From CAZSHG01 sp964459995 (GTDB lineage: Bacteria; UBP14; UBA6098), in NCBI GenBank assembly GCA_964459995.1, contig CAYWOR010000005.1, positions 1 through 64,000 on the forward strand: DNA of 64,000 bases. Direction: 5' to 3'. Every line of letters begins with the position of its first letter. Position 1 is the stretch's first letter. Shown piece by piece: positions 8,701 through 18,422 of this stretch. Both the position numbers and the translations under genes were made by a program. The notes under the pieces were generated by a model that saw nothing but the letters and a program-made list of their open reading frames with translations, ran no database searches and had not been told where the DNA came from.

Positions 8701-11700
8701 TTACTTCGCCACCGCCACTCGGAACATCTCCGAGGCAGTTTTTCCGCCTGATTCGGCGGTGAGTTTCGCCCAATAAACCCCGCTTCCGACATTGGATACT
8801 GTCCATTCGGTTTCGTAAGGGGCACCCGCCGTTGCTGAGTTTTTGAGCGATGCTATGTGATTTCCGGTTATATCGAAAATATTGATTTCAATCTCGACAT
8901 CGGCCGATTTTGAGGCTATTTCATAGCGAAAATTAGTATATTTACCGGCCGGATTAGGATAACAATAAAAAGATTCTATTCTCAATTCTTCGGCAAGCGG
9001 CGGATCCGATCCGGGGGCGTTTTGAAGGAAGGTGTGCGCGGCATCGGCCCCCCACATCGGCCAAGCATCCACACCAAGCGAATCAGCGATGCCGTGCCAG
9101 AAGAAAATCGAGCCATTGGTGCTCCCAAGAGCGAGGCCGATTTTGCCATTCGGGTCTCGGAAAAGGCAGGGTGATGCATTCGTAGGGCCACCGTTGAGGG
9201 GGAAAATCGATGGCGACCTACCCTGCGAATCGACACCGAGGACATTTCCCGACCCCGAGGGCAATATAGCAATCTCGCCAGTGAAAACCGGCGGTGCAAG
9301 GATGTCCTCGCATTTGAACGGGGCGTTTTCTGAGGGGAACCCGCTGTTGCGATATGAATGTAATCCGCCGCGTCCCGAAATCAGTATCTCCATTGCACCG
9401 TCGCCGTCCAAATCGGCAATTATCGGGCTTGCAAGCGAGGTGTCCGCAACCGAGGCGGGGAAATCGCCTAAGGACATACCGAGTGAATCGAGCGCAAACA
9501 CTCGCCCTGAACGCGACACACAGATTATCTCTCGCGGAATACCGTCATTGTCGAGATCCGCGCGGGAAATATAGGAGATGTCAGCGGCGGGCAAGAGGGT
9601 CTGACGTCGAACATTGCCCGACCAATCGTAATCGTAGAGGAAAGAGGACTGTCTTTTTGCAAGAACATATATGCCGCTCTCGTAGGGAGCAATCCCTGTG
9701 ATTTCGCCTCTGGCGTCAACATTGCGAATTCGTCCGCCTGAACCGTTAAAAATCGTCCAGTGTTCTGCGCCATAGGCGATTATCTCCAGTCGCCCGTCGC
9801 CGTCGATGTCCCAAAGCGAAACCGGCCTTTCCGCAGACTCAAGCGCATTTACCGGAAATCCCGAAACCGCCGACATCATTCCGGATGGCGCGATATTTCG
9901 CGGGTTCCATGCGTAAAGCCTGCCGTCTGTGTCGATGGCGACAATCTCCGGTAAACCGTCACCGGTAATATCGCCGACTGCGGGCAGGGTTACCCTACCG
10001 GCGTTGACTTTGGCCGCGACCGGATAGGGCACGCTGATAACGTTGCCGTCGAACTCCGCGCCCTGAACTATATATCCGTTATCGACGAATGGCTCGCCCT
10101 CGGCGTTCCAGATTAGAACGCAACCGTAATAATAGCCGCTTTCGTAAACATAGCCCTCGGTATAAATCTCGTCGATACCGTCGCCGTCGAGGTCTGCCGA
10201 ATTCAGTGGCGCATAAAGCGGATACACGACTGTTTTCACGATTGCGCTGGGGACTCCCTGGTTAAAGCTCACCGCGACACGAATCTCCGGCGAGAAATTC
10301 ACGCCGGAAAAGGTAATCCCTATTCCGGTTGCCCCGCCGCTGTTGTTTGCGGAATTTGGATTCGACCAAGGTGTGAATTGCGATTTGTTCGGGTATCCCC
10401 AATAATCCTGCGGTTCGCCGTAGGTAACAATAAATCCGAGGTCCTGATAGCCGTCGGCTTCTTCGAGACAAACAAATTTGCGGTATCTATCCCATTGGAG
10501 CGTGTTGTTGTTAAAATTGTTTATGCCATTGCCGACGATATCGTCATAGGCCGCCGTCTCGTCGATATGCCAGACCAACGCGCCGTGGCCGGGGAGAAGA
10601 TAGTCGTAGGATGTCGAGAAAAGCGTGTCCCCCGGTGCACCGGTAGAAGCGCCGATAATCACTCCGGTCGCGGGGTCTTGCTTTAGATACGCAAAATCAA
10701 AATCGGATGGATAGCCGAGGCTGTCGAGTTTGCGATAATCGAAATAATCCTGTCGGTTCTCGATGAGAAAATACTCGTAACTGTTTATTGGGATTTTGAT
10801 TATGGTCGTGCCGTCGTTCATTGGAATCTCGCAGGCTTGCAAAACGATGTCGGACGTGTCCGCCTCGACTACCAAAGGCGCTTCCCAGCCAAGATAAGCC
10901 CTGCTCCACGCGTCGGGATAACCGGGAAATGCGCCGTAAACATTATAACAAAGCGTGTCGCCCGAATCGGTAATCTCGCAAATCTGCGCGCCGACACCGA
11001 AGCCATTGTCCATCAATGAGAAATTGCCTATCTCGGTGATGAAATTGCCGGTGTTATATAAATCGACAAGACCGAGCTGGTGGCCGAATTCGTGGGCAAG
11101 AGCGCCGTTAAGGCAAACATACTGGCCATCCTGCCAAGCCTGCTCGGGCATAATAATGCAATCTTGAATCACGCCGTCGATTGTGAAGGGTAATTTCAGA
11201 TAGCCGGTCGGCAAATCGTCAGGGCTTGGAATAAAGATGTCCGGCCACCAAGCGGTGTATTGAGGATATTGCGAAGCGACATCGTTCTGCCAGTCGCTTC
11301 CGGCGTGGAAAATGATAAAAGCGTCGTAGGCCCACGTGTCGAATTCGCCGTAGGAAATCGCCAGCTCCCAAGAATCCTTGGTGAATTGTTGCAGACGGTC
11401 GGCCATACTCCCGCCCATCCAGCCAAGTTCGCCATAGTAGCCCATGCTGTCGGGAAGACGGTATGCCAGCTCATCGCCGTCGGGAAAGACGGTGTATTGA
11501 ATGAGAACTTGCGAATCGCTAACCGCGAGATAATAGCGCTGAAGCGCTTTGAGATGAGCCTCGAAATAGGCGCGGTTGTGCGGTGGCGGGTCGAAAGGAT
11601 GTGTCGCCTCTTCACGTGAGCGATAATCGAAAGTTCCGTCGCCGGTTGTGCGTGGGGTAGAATCGGGTTGAAACTCGATACGAATCGCGCAAACACGTAT

Positions 11701-11916
11701 AGTATCAACCGAACCGGCACGCTTGGGTTTTGGAAAAGCCAGCATCGATTTGCGTTCGAGTTCAAGAATATTCCGGTCGGAGACCATGGGTATCCATGGG
11801 TTGACACGCTTGAACTCGCTCGGTTCGGCAGGGCCTTTAACAACAAGTTTGCTCGAATAGGCGATTCCACCGATTAGCATAAGCAAGAGGAGAATATGTT
11901 TTGCGCAAGCCCTCAT
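8701..11916 (-). CDS. M6-like secreted metalloprotease with FG-GAP repeats and C-terminal sorting domain
   Basis: 1071 residues. Signal peptide about 1-21. The catalytic motif HEFGHQLGLVD (residues 275-285) is the metzincin HExxHxxGxxD pattern of the M6 (immune inhibitor A) family. About 560-950 contains beta-propeller repeats with Ca-binding 'DLDGDG' type loops (SADLDGDGIDEIY, GDITGDGLPEIV, WDIDGDGRLEII, DLDNDGIPREII, DLDGDGAMEIL). The last 85 residues begin with 'FYCYPNPAGKYTNFRYEI' and end in 'VYWAKLTAESGGKTASEMFRVAVAK', a type IX secretion/FlgD-like C-terminal domain. It sits four bases after the PorV-like gene, so it is probably a substrate made with its own exporter. Confidence 0.88.
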   Translation of the reverse strand: MRACAKHILLLLMLIGGIAYSSKLVVKGPAEPSEFKRVNPWIPMVSDRNILELERKSMLAFPKPKRAGSVDTIRVCAIRIEFQPDSTPRTTGDGTFDYRSREEATHPFDPPPHNRAYFEAHLKALQRYYLAVSDSQVLIQYTVFPDGDELAYRLPDSMGYYGELGWMGGSMADRLQQFTKDSWELAISYGEFDTWAYDAFIIFHAGSDWQNDVASQYPQYTAWWPDIFIPSPDDLPTGYLKLPFTIDGVIQDCIIMPEQAWQDGQYVCLNGALAHEFGHQLGLVDLYNTGNFITEIGNFSLMDNGFGVGAQICEITDSGDTLCYNVYGAFPGYPDAWSRAYLGWEAPLVVEADTSDIVLQACEIPMNDGTTIIKIPINSYEYFLIENRQDYFDYRKLDSLGYPSDFDFAYLKQDPATGVIIGASTGAPGDTLFSTSYDYLLPGHGALVWHIDETAAYDDIVGNGINNFNNNTLQWDRYRKFVCLEEADGYQDLGFIVTYGEPQDYWGYPNKSQFTPWSNPNSANNSGGATGIGITFSGVNFSPEIRVAVSFNQGVPSAIVKTVVYPLYAPLNSADLDGDGIDEIYTEGYVYESGYYYGCVLIWNAEGEPFVDNGYIVQGAEFDGNVISVPYPVAAKVNAGRVTLPAVGDITGDGLPEIVAIDTDGRLYAWNPRNIAPSGMMSAVSGFPVNALESAERPVSLWDIDGDGRLEIIAYGAEHWTIFNGSGGRIRNVDARGEITGIAPYESGIYVLAKRQSSFLYDYDWSGNVRRQTLLPAADISYISRADLDNDGIPREIICVSRSGRVFALDSLGMSLGDFPASVADTSLASPIIADLDGDGAMEILISGRGGLHSYRNSGFPSENAPFKCEDILAPPVFTGEIAILPSGSGNVLGVDSQGRSPSIFPLNGGPTNASPCLFRDPNGKIGLALGSTNGSIFFWHGIADSLGVDAWPMWGADAAHTFLQNAPGSDPPLAEELRIESFYCYPNPAGKYTNFRYEIASKSADVEIEINIFDITGNHIASLKNSATAGAPYETEWTVSNVGSGVYWAKLTAESGGKTASEMFRVAVAK

Positions 11917-11920
11917 CAGT

Positions 11921-14377
11921 TTAGAACATGACGCTGACAGAGTATCTCAGGATATTCGACAACACGAGTTTGCCCTCGTCGTCGTCTTTTTGAATCGGGA
12001 TATAACCGAAATCAAAGGCAAAGTTCTTGAAATTTATACCCGCACCGAGAGTGAAATAGTGGATACCCCGCCACTGTTTTGGGTCGTAATCTCCACTACT
12101 GACATCCTCGCCGGATTTGGGTATGAAATCATAATCAATCATATACCCGCCGCGAACTGAAATGAAGTTTGCATAGGTATATTCCAAACCGATGTTTTTT
12201 ATCGCCTCGCGGAACTCTTTGCCAATTGGGTCGTTGCCAACGTTAATGAGGTCTTTGTTGATGTCCGCGGCGACAATTAATTTGTTGTAGTCGGTGTTTA
12301 AAGCTCTGTAAGCCAACCCGAGTTTGAGATTTCTGGGCAATGGGTCAGCCTGAGCGGCGTCTATGTAATGAATATCCGGTCCGATATTCTGCACCGCGAC
12401 ACCGAGAGAGAGGTTCTTCACGGGTGTGTCATAGATAATCCCGGCATCCACCGCGAATGTTGTCGCCTTGCCTTCGTCCTGTTCGAGACCTACAGTAACG
12501 CCCGGCGCAAGGGCGGAATGAATGAGTTTGAATGTCAATCCGGCGGCAAGATTCTCGCTCAGACGGGTTCCATAGGATGCGGCCACGGCAAGTTCGTATG
12601 AATGGAAAGTTCCAAGCGACTCGCCGGCCTCGTCAGTCCAGATGTTAAGGCCTTCGTTGATGTAGGTAATCGCTCCGCCAACTGTTCCCCAGCCCTCGAT
12701 ATAGGTGGTTCCGGAGAGATATTCGTAATAGAGGTCGTCTGCGAGAACCGGAAGCCATTTTACATGCATAAAGCTGATTCCGCTTTTGCCTTCGGAGTAA
12801 ATTTTGACATCCTGGCCGGCATCGAACCAATATTCGTTGCCATGGCGGACAATTTCGTTGAGTTGATTATCTTTCAGGCCGCCGAAATTATAATAACGGA
12901 AATTGCCCTTTTTGTAATCGTATTTGAGCGTGCCATATTCTGTTCCGACCAAAAGATTGCCGTCCGGGGCGCGTTCAAGAGAGGTAATTTTCCCGCTCAC
13001 AGGGCTTTTCGGGTAGCCGATTACATCACCGGGCTTGAAAGAATTGGGATTCCAACGGTTATAGTATCGAAGGTCATACTCGAGCTTATCGATAAGCTCT
13101 TTTGAGGCTTTCGGCCACATTTTTGCGGCCCAGTCTTTTATCGAAATGTCTTCATCGATTTCGGCGATTCCCCAACCGTAGAAATGCCATTTTTTACCGT
13201 CGAAAGCTCTAAGTCCAAGCTCCGAGCCAAACCATGTCATATTCTTATCATCGACATAAATCGCGGTAACCGGCGACTCGAATAGCACCTCGTAAGGAAT
13301 CTCTATCGTGGAGCCTGCGGATGGGCGATCGGAATCGAGAACACCGTTGCGCGCCTTAATCTCAGAAATGATTATATCGAGCTTGGCAGGTTCTTGAATC
13401 GGAATAATATCGGCCATAAACTCGCGCCACGAAGATGGATTCTCGACCTGAACTTTGTAGGAATTATCGAACTGGTCGCCCCTCATTTTTGCCGGTCCAC
13501 GCTCGGTGCCGACCCAAATATCTCGATGCGAGCCGAGGTATAGCGAGTGAATCTCGTTGCCCGGCAATCCCTCGGCGGTGGTTATTCGAAGCCATCTCGC
13601 GCCTTTATTCACATAAAGTCCGCGCTTCGTTCCGACAAACACATAATCGCGATCATCGATGCCGATAACCGTAATTTCTCTATCAGTCGGGCCTTGCGGG
13701 TCAATAATCCTTTCCCATTTATTCTTTTTACGGACATAGAGGCCGTTTGTGGTGCCTACCCAAAGTTCGCGTTTTCCGCCGTGGATTGCAGTCGGTTCGC
13801 CGCCGAAAAGCGCTTCGAAGGGGATATTAACTTTGGTTTCCGGCCTTAGATAGCCTTCTGGCATCTCTTCGAGGCCATTCGCTCGCAGAACCGCCGGAAT
13901 AATGCGCTCGTTCAGAATCGTCGAATCGTATGTAGCACCGTCGATATAATGAAATATGACATCCCTCATCGATTCCTCTTCGGCGGTTCGATATACCTCG
14001 CCGTTACTCCATTTTTTTCCGTCGAGCAAGAACAGCCCTGAATCGGTTGCGGCCCATACCTCATAGGAGCGATAATCGATGTTAATCAACCCTGTTTTCA
14101 CGGTGGCGATATCTCTCATTTCGACACCGGGGGGCATGGGCACCTCGATCCATTTGGAGGAGAGAGGATAATTGCCAAGCCCGGCGGGATTCCAATATGT
14201 CGCTGTGGGATCGTCGGCTACCGCCACAAAAGCCTCGCCCATTCCCGTTGCACGTGCGCCCGGACCGATTAGAAGGAAAAGCACTCCGCCTCGGGTTCTA
14301 TCCGCAAAAGCTGACAGCGGAATAATCGCTATAAGCAACGCTATGAGAAAAAATCTGCTATTTCGGGATGTCGGCAT
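11921..14377 (-). CDS. PorV-like outer membrane barrel with an inserted seven-blade propeller
   Basis: 818 residues from ATG 14377 (GGAGG 8 bases upstream; signal peptide to about 25). Residues 38-70 carry the PorV/UPF0164 N-terminal signature 'GARATGMGEAFVAVADD...YWNPAGLGN'. Instead of continuing into the barrel, the chain holds about 430 residues with seven W/F-x-G-T type blade motifs (near 108, 206, 247, 287, 381, 475 and 517; e.g. LWVGTTNGLY, IWVGTERGP), as in Reg_prop two-component regulator propellers. The barrel resumes near 555 (YIEGWGTVGGAITYINEG) and ends 'LRYSVSVMF' with a terminal F. PorV is the outer-membrane shuttle that brings substrates to the PorU sortase; the adjacent PorU-like gene supports that role. 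Ordinary PorV is about 390 residues. Confidence 0.85.
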   Translation of the reverse strand: MPTSRNSRFFLIALLIAIIPLSAFADRTRGGVLFLLIGPGARATGMGEAFVAVADDPTATYWNPAGLGNYPLSSKWIEVPMPPGVEMRDIATVKTGLINIDYRSYEVWAATDSGLFLLDGKKWSNGEVYRTAEEESMRDVIFHYIDGATYDSTILNERIIPAVLRANGLEEMPEGYLRPETKVNIPFEALFGGEPTAIHGGKRELWVGTTNGLYVRKKNKWERIIDPQGPTDREITVIGIDDRDYVFVGTKRGLYVNKGARWLRITTAEGLPGNEIHSLYLGSHRDIWVGTERGPAKMRGDQFDNSYKVQVENPSSWREFMADIIPIQEPAKLDIIISEIKARNGVLDSDRPSAGSTIEIPYEVLFESPVTAIYVDDKNMTWFGSELGLRAFDGKKWHFYGWGIAEIDEDISIKDWAAKMWPKASKELIDKLEYDLRYYNRWNPNSFKPGDVIGYPKSPVSGKITSLERAPDGNLLVGTEYGTLKYDYKKGNFRYYNFGGLKDNQLNEIVRHGNEYWFDAGQDVKIYSEGKSGISFMHVKWLPVLADDLYYEYLSGTTYIEGWGTVGGAITYINEGLNIWTDEAGESLGTFHSYELAVAASYGTRLSENLAAGLTFKLIHSALAPGVTVGLEQDEGKATTFAVDAGIIYDTPVKNLSLGVAVQNIGPDIHYIDAAQADPLPRNLKLGLAYRALNTDYNKLIVAADINKDLINVGNDPIGKEFREAIKNIGLEYTYANFISVRGGYMIDYDFIPKSGEDVSSGDYDPKQWRGIHYFTLGAGINFKNFAFDFGYIPIQKDDDEGKLVLSNILRYSVSVMF

Positions 14378-14498
14378 CCTCAAACCTCCAAAATAAATCA
14401 TTTACGGGAATCTACCGATGAGATAGGCTACCCCTGCGAATGTTCGTGTTCGGCCTCTTCAGCCAAACTTCGTTATTTAATAGCAATGTAAATGCCAA

Positions 14499-17400
14499 CT
14501 ATCGAGCCTTGGCAATTTTTAGAATGTCTTGAACCCTCTCGCCATCCTCGGAAGTGGCTTTAATTTTGGCAATATACACGCCATTAGCGACAGGGGTTCC
14601 GTGGCTGTCGTTTCCGTCCCAATGCACAATCCCGAAAGCCGGTTCGACGGCGCTTTCGAGCTTCCTGACGAATCTTCCGGACAAAGTATAGATATCGATT
14701 TCTATCGAGGCCGGCTCGTCGATGTTGAAGGTTATCTCTGTTTCATTCTTGAAGGGGTTCGGGTAAGCGAGCGGATTCGAAATTGCTAAGATACAGTCGT
14801 CCGCCTCGAATATGAACTCCTCGACTGCGCTGTTACCCATATTGTCCCACGCCCTTATTCGGATCGTGTGAATCCCCGGTTCAAGTCCTGAAACGGGATA
14901 AGTTACCGTTCCTGAAATATGACTGTTTCTGTCGTATGAAAAATATGACGACAGATCCACCGCCGAGGCTTCCTGGCCGTCGATTGTCATGATAATACCG
15001 TGTCCTGTCGCGCCGGATGTGTTTATTCCACTCGAGTCGAAGAAGGAGCAGAAAAGTATGCCGTCGCCGCAAAGAACTCCCATATCGCAAAAACCCGGCC
15101 CTTCAAGCGAAATATCTATCAAGGGCGGAATACTGTCAGTGATAACCAAGTTCGTATCTCCATAGAGGGTTAGTGGAGAAAGCACGCCAACACCCTCTTC
15201 GTTGCTCGAATAGACATAGCCTGTAATTTTCGCGTTCGAGGTCCCGAAAGAAATATCGATAGGCATAACAAATTCCGCCGTGAATCTTCCGCCGATAACG
15301 TCCACAGGACCCGCGAATAGTCTCTTGCCGGGCGTGAAATAGTTAATATTGCGATTAAGATAGGGCGAATAATATGTCGCCCAATATCCGGAATCGTGAA
15401 CGAGAACATATGCGGTGCCGTTAAAATCGTCCCGAAGTGTCGAATCCTGATGAACCTCGCCGCTAACTTGAATAAGCCTTCCCGCGATGAGTGAATCCGG
15501 CTCGGCTTCAAGTTGAACTTTCAGCTCCGGTGGACCTATAAGCATTGTCGGGTCACCGAAAAGGACATATTGCCCCTTTGTAGAACCATAACCCGCGGTG
15601 CCTTTCGCAGTTAAAAGTGCAAGGCCGAGGGTAGTGCCACGGTCGCGTCCCCATATATTCTGAACGAGGTCATAATTCAACGCGCCGTTGGAAGGCGCCA
15701 TGGTCATCCGTGTCGCGGCTATTGATGAATGTGTGCCGGAACCGGGGCGAAGAACAAGCTGTTCGGCGATACACTGGCCGGAAGTTCGATAAAAAAGCCC
15801 AACCTCGCAGGAAGCGCTAACCATAAGCGGCAGTTTGCCCTCATTGGTCAATTTCGGGATACTGCTCGTCCCCTCGAAAACTTGCTCGTGCGACCAAAGC
15901 CTGTAATTGCCGTGGCCGATGTAGTTTACCAGCACGGAACCATCGTTCCAATAATCGATTAAATCCTTCTGTGCCGAAGGTTTCAGGCCTGTTGAGGTTA
16001 GGGGGTAATCTATCATATAGACTGCGCGACTGTCAGTCCATGCTGGAAGCGAGACTATATTATTCGCGGTTTGGGTCGTATGGTCGGAAATATCGCCGAT
16101 ATTGCCTGTTTTGCGGTCGTCGTCAGCACACCAGACATATCTAATGCGCCATGGGCCGTATTCCGGTTCGCTTTCGGCGGCCATAAGCTTGGCGACGAAA
16201 TGCCGCCAGTCGTTAATTGTATTGATAGGCACTCTTCCGCCGGCAAAATCGGGCGTGTAGTCGATTTCGGTAACGGAATAGAAATAGTCGTCAGGGGCGT
16301 TCGCAACACATAAGGCCGCAGGACAGAAAGTCGCCGCGGGACCGGTGATTCCTCGCGGATCCCAGGTCGCATCGCCGACGAGAAGAACATAAACCGGCGG
16401 AGCGGGGCTGTTTAGCCATATGTAGCGAAGGAAATCTCGAATCGCAGTCGGGTCGTTGACACCGAAACCGAACTCGTTCAGAACATCCTCGACAAAAACC
16501 CACTCGATATCTATTCCCAAATCTTGTTTATAGGCGATGAACTTCTGAAGACTGCCCGCCGTGTCCGTTTCGAGACCCTTCGGAACAAGCATAACCATAT
16601 CGCAGTCGAAAAGATTGTTTCTTAGGTTCGCAACCGGAGTGAGCTGTGGCGAGGTCGGTCTTTGTGCGAGACTCATTTCACAGGCGAAGTATTGGCGGTT
16701 TGAAAAGGTATCCGAAAACACTTGTTTGCCGGAAATTTCAGTAACGTTGAGCAGGCGCAGGTCGGTCTGATTGGTGATATCGAAAACAACCGGCGATGTT
16801 CCAAATCCGTAAAGCGCGTATTTCGAAGCCGTATCTTTCCCGGCAAAGGTTAATAATCCCGATTTCGGCTCGAGATCGATGTAATATGTGAATTCATAAT
16901 AATCGAAAAGGACTGACACACCTGAAAAGTTTATTTCAATAGTATTCGTTCCCTTGGTGAAAGCGGATTCATAATTTCCAGTATAGGTGTAATAACGCGT
17001 CGATTGCGATATTGGCGCTCTGCTGTTTACATTGGGTGTTCCAAGCGGCACGCTTTCGCCTTCCACAGGGACATTTCGATAGGAAAAAACAACTGTCTGC
17101 GTAGTGTCGAGGCGGGAATCGATATAGGTTATATTTTTGCTCGACGTCCTTTCCTGCCCCCATTGAATATCGTTCGAGGTTTTTGCGAAAACAGCGTCGT
17201 TTTCGACATGATGCATGAATTTTCCCCTAACAGCAGGCTCTCCCGAAACCACAAAATCCTCCGCTATAAGCCTCCGCGCAGGGTTTGGGAAAGAGCCGCC
17301 TATGGAAATCCAATACCTGTTCTCCGTGGCAAAACGATGGTAGTGATGCGTGGGTTCTCCATCCTGAACGAACCATCCATGCTGACCACGGGCATAGAAA

Positions 17401-18311
17401 TAGAGGCCATCCCCGGCATCGAAACGACCGTCTTCGAGACCAACTGCAAAAAGAGGGATTTCCTTTAGCTCCGGCATCTCAGTTTCGACCATAACCGGCA
17501 ATTCGCGCCAGCCCTCGTCGAAAATGCGGACATCGTTAGGTAAGACAAGCGAAGGATTATACCCGAGAGAGGTTAGAAATTCGCGGTCGATAACATAAAG
17601 CCCCGAATTTGAAATCCCGAAGGTGAACCATTGGTCAGCGTGTCCGAAAATATCCTCGGAAACACGCCTTCGCGCTCTCTGTCGAAGAAAATCCGCGCCG
17701 AATGAGGGGTTAATAGAGGAAGAAATCACAGCCTTTTCGAGAGGGTCGGGTGAAAATGCGCTTTTCCTGCCGGGATTTTTGTAATCCACTCTGCATTCGA
17801 GTTGCGAAATCTTCTCGATTTGTCCAGTTACCGGATTGAACCTAATCGGATGAATACGCACACTTCCAAGTCGTATATTCCGTGCAAAACCCGCATCGAA
17901 AAGATACACCGGATCATCCGGGAACCACCTGTTCTGCGAATAAAATTCAGCAGAGGGTCTATATGAAGGCGTGAACGGCCCTTCCGGCCAACCCTCCCAA
18001 TGGTTCACCGGCGCGAGAATTCCGCTTTCGAAAGGCTTCCATTCGATGGCGATAATCTTAAAATCATAATCCCCTTCCGAAGGCAGGATTACTGTCAAAT
18101 CGACACGTGGTATCCCCGGTTCGCCCGGCTCGCCTTCGATTATTGCGCCGGGAATATCGAAAATTAGAAAGCCCTCGTCGGTAGTTGCCGGTTCAAAATC
18201 CGGTGTTTCCCATCGAACCGAGATATAATTTTCGCTTTCTTCGAAATTTATCTTGTCTGATGCAGATAGAAATAAAATCGGAATTAGAATAAATATGAAT
18301 ACATTTCTCAT
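14499..18311 (-). CDS. porU: PorU-like C25 cysteine protease, type IX secretion sortase
   Basis: 1270 residues, signal peptide to about 18. The C25 (gingipain-like) catalytic domain follows a long beta-rich N-terminal half; the likely catalytic histidine is in 'VNYIGHGNYRLW' near residue 800 and the cysteine in 'MVSASCEVGLFY' near 835. The C-terminal 90 residues start 'LAYPNPFKNETEITFNI' and end 'ERVQDILKIAKAR'. PorU removes the C-terminal signal of cargo proteins and attaches them to lipid. Length and layout fit PorU, and the next gene is PorV-like, the known PorU partner. A gingipain-type protease cargo is the alternative reading, less likely given the operon. AAAGGGG precedes the ATG. Divergent from thiD. 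Confidence 0.82.
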   Translation of the reverse strand: MRNVFIFILIPILFLSASDKINFEESENYISVRWETPDFEPATTDEGFLIFDIPGAIIEGEPGEPGIPRVDLTVILPSEGDYDFKIIAIEWKPFESGILAPVNHWEGWPEGPFTPSYRPSAEFYSQNRWFPDDPVYLFDAGFARNIRLGSVRIHPIRFNPVTGQIEKISQLECRVDYKNPGRKSAFSPDPLEKAVISSSINPSFGADFLRQRARRRVSEDIFGHADQWFTFGISNSGLYVIDREFLTSLGYNPSLVLPNDVRIFDEGWRELPVMVETEMPELKEIPLFAVGLEDGRFDAGDGLYFYARGQHGWFVQDGEPTHHYHRFATENRYWISIGGSFPNPARRLIAEDFVVSGEPAVRGKFMHHVENDAVFAKTSNDIQWGQERTSSKNITYIDSRLDTTQTVVFSYRNVPVEGESVPLGTPNVNSRAPISQSTRYYTYTGNYESAFTKGTNTIEINFSGVSVLFDYYEFTYYIDLEPKSGLLTFAGKDTASKYALYGFGTSPVVFDITNQTDLRLLNVTEISGKQVFSDTFSNRQYFACEMSLAQRPTSPQLTPVANLRNNLFDCDMVMLVPKGLETDTAGSLQKFIAYKQDLGIDIEWVFVEDVLNEFGFGVNDPTAIRDFLRYIWLNSPAPPVYVLLVGDATWDPRGITGPAATFCPAALCVANAPDDYFYSVTEIDYTPDFAGGRVPINTINDWRHFVAKLMAAESEPEYGPWRIRYVWCADDDRKTGNIGDISDHTTQTANNIVSLPAWTDSRAVYMIDYPLTSTGLKPSAQKDLIDYWNDGSVLVNYIGHGNYRLWSHEQVFEGTSSIPKLTNEGKLPLMVSASCEVGLFYRTSGQCIAEQLVLRPGSGTHSSIAATRMTMAPSNGALNYDLVQNIWGRDRGTTLGLALLTAKGTAGYGSTKGQYVLFGDPTMLIGPPELKVQLEAEPDSLIAGRLIQVSGEVHQDSTLRDDFNGTAYVLVHDSGYWATYYSPYLNRNINYFTPGKRLFAGPVDVIGGRFTAEFVMPIDISFGTSNAKITGYVYSSNEEGVGVLSPLTLYGDTNLVITDSIPPLIDISLEGPGFCDMGVLCGDGILFCSFFDSSGINTSGATGHGIIMTIDGQEASAVDLSSYFSYDRNSHISGTVTYPVSGLEPGIHTIRIRAWDNMGNSAVEEFIFEADDCILAISNPLAYPNPFKNETEITFNIDEPASIEIDIYTLSGRFVRKLESAVEPAFGIVHWDGNDSHGTPVANGVYIAKIKATSEDGERVQDILKIAKAR

Positions 18312-18384
18312 ATTAACCCCTTTATCTCATTAAAGCGGTGGCATTTTGGTTTTAAGCATAATATGTGCCGAAAGGCAAAGGAAC

Positions 18385-18413
18385 TTGACAATTGTATTGA
18401 AAAAGAATATGCT
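18385..18413 (+). promoter_or_regulatory. thiD promoter, apparently leaderless
   Basis: TTGACA (18385-18390), exactly 17 bases, TATGCT (18408-18413). The chosen ATG at 18423 follows after 9 bases, with no Shine-Dalgarno sequence, so the transcript would start about at the start codon. There is no room for a TPP riboswitch and none is seen. Confidence 0.55.
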
Positions 18414-18422
18414 TTGTTTGCG

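Noticed and set aside
14402..14498. Separate promoter between the PorU-like and PorV-like genes
   Set aside because: I looked for -35/-10 pairs on the minus strand and found none better than chance, so the genes are treated as one unit.
18312..18422. TPP riboswitch before thiD
   Set aside because: No CTGAGA-type core or THI box stems; the predicted transcript starts at the ATG.
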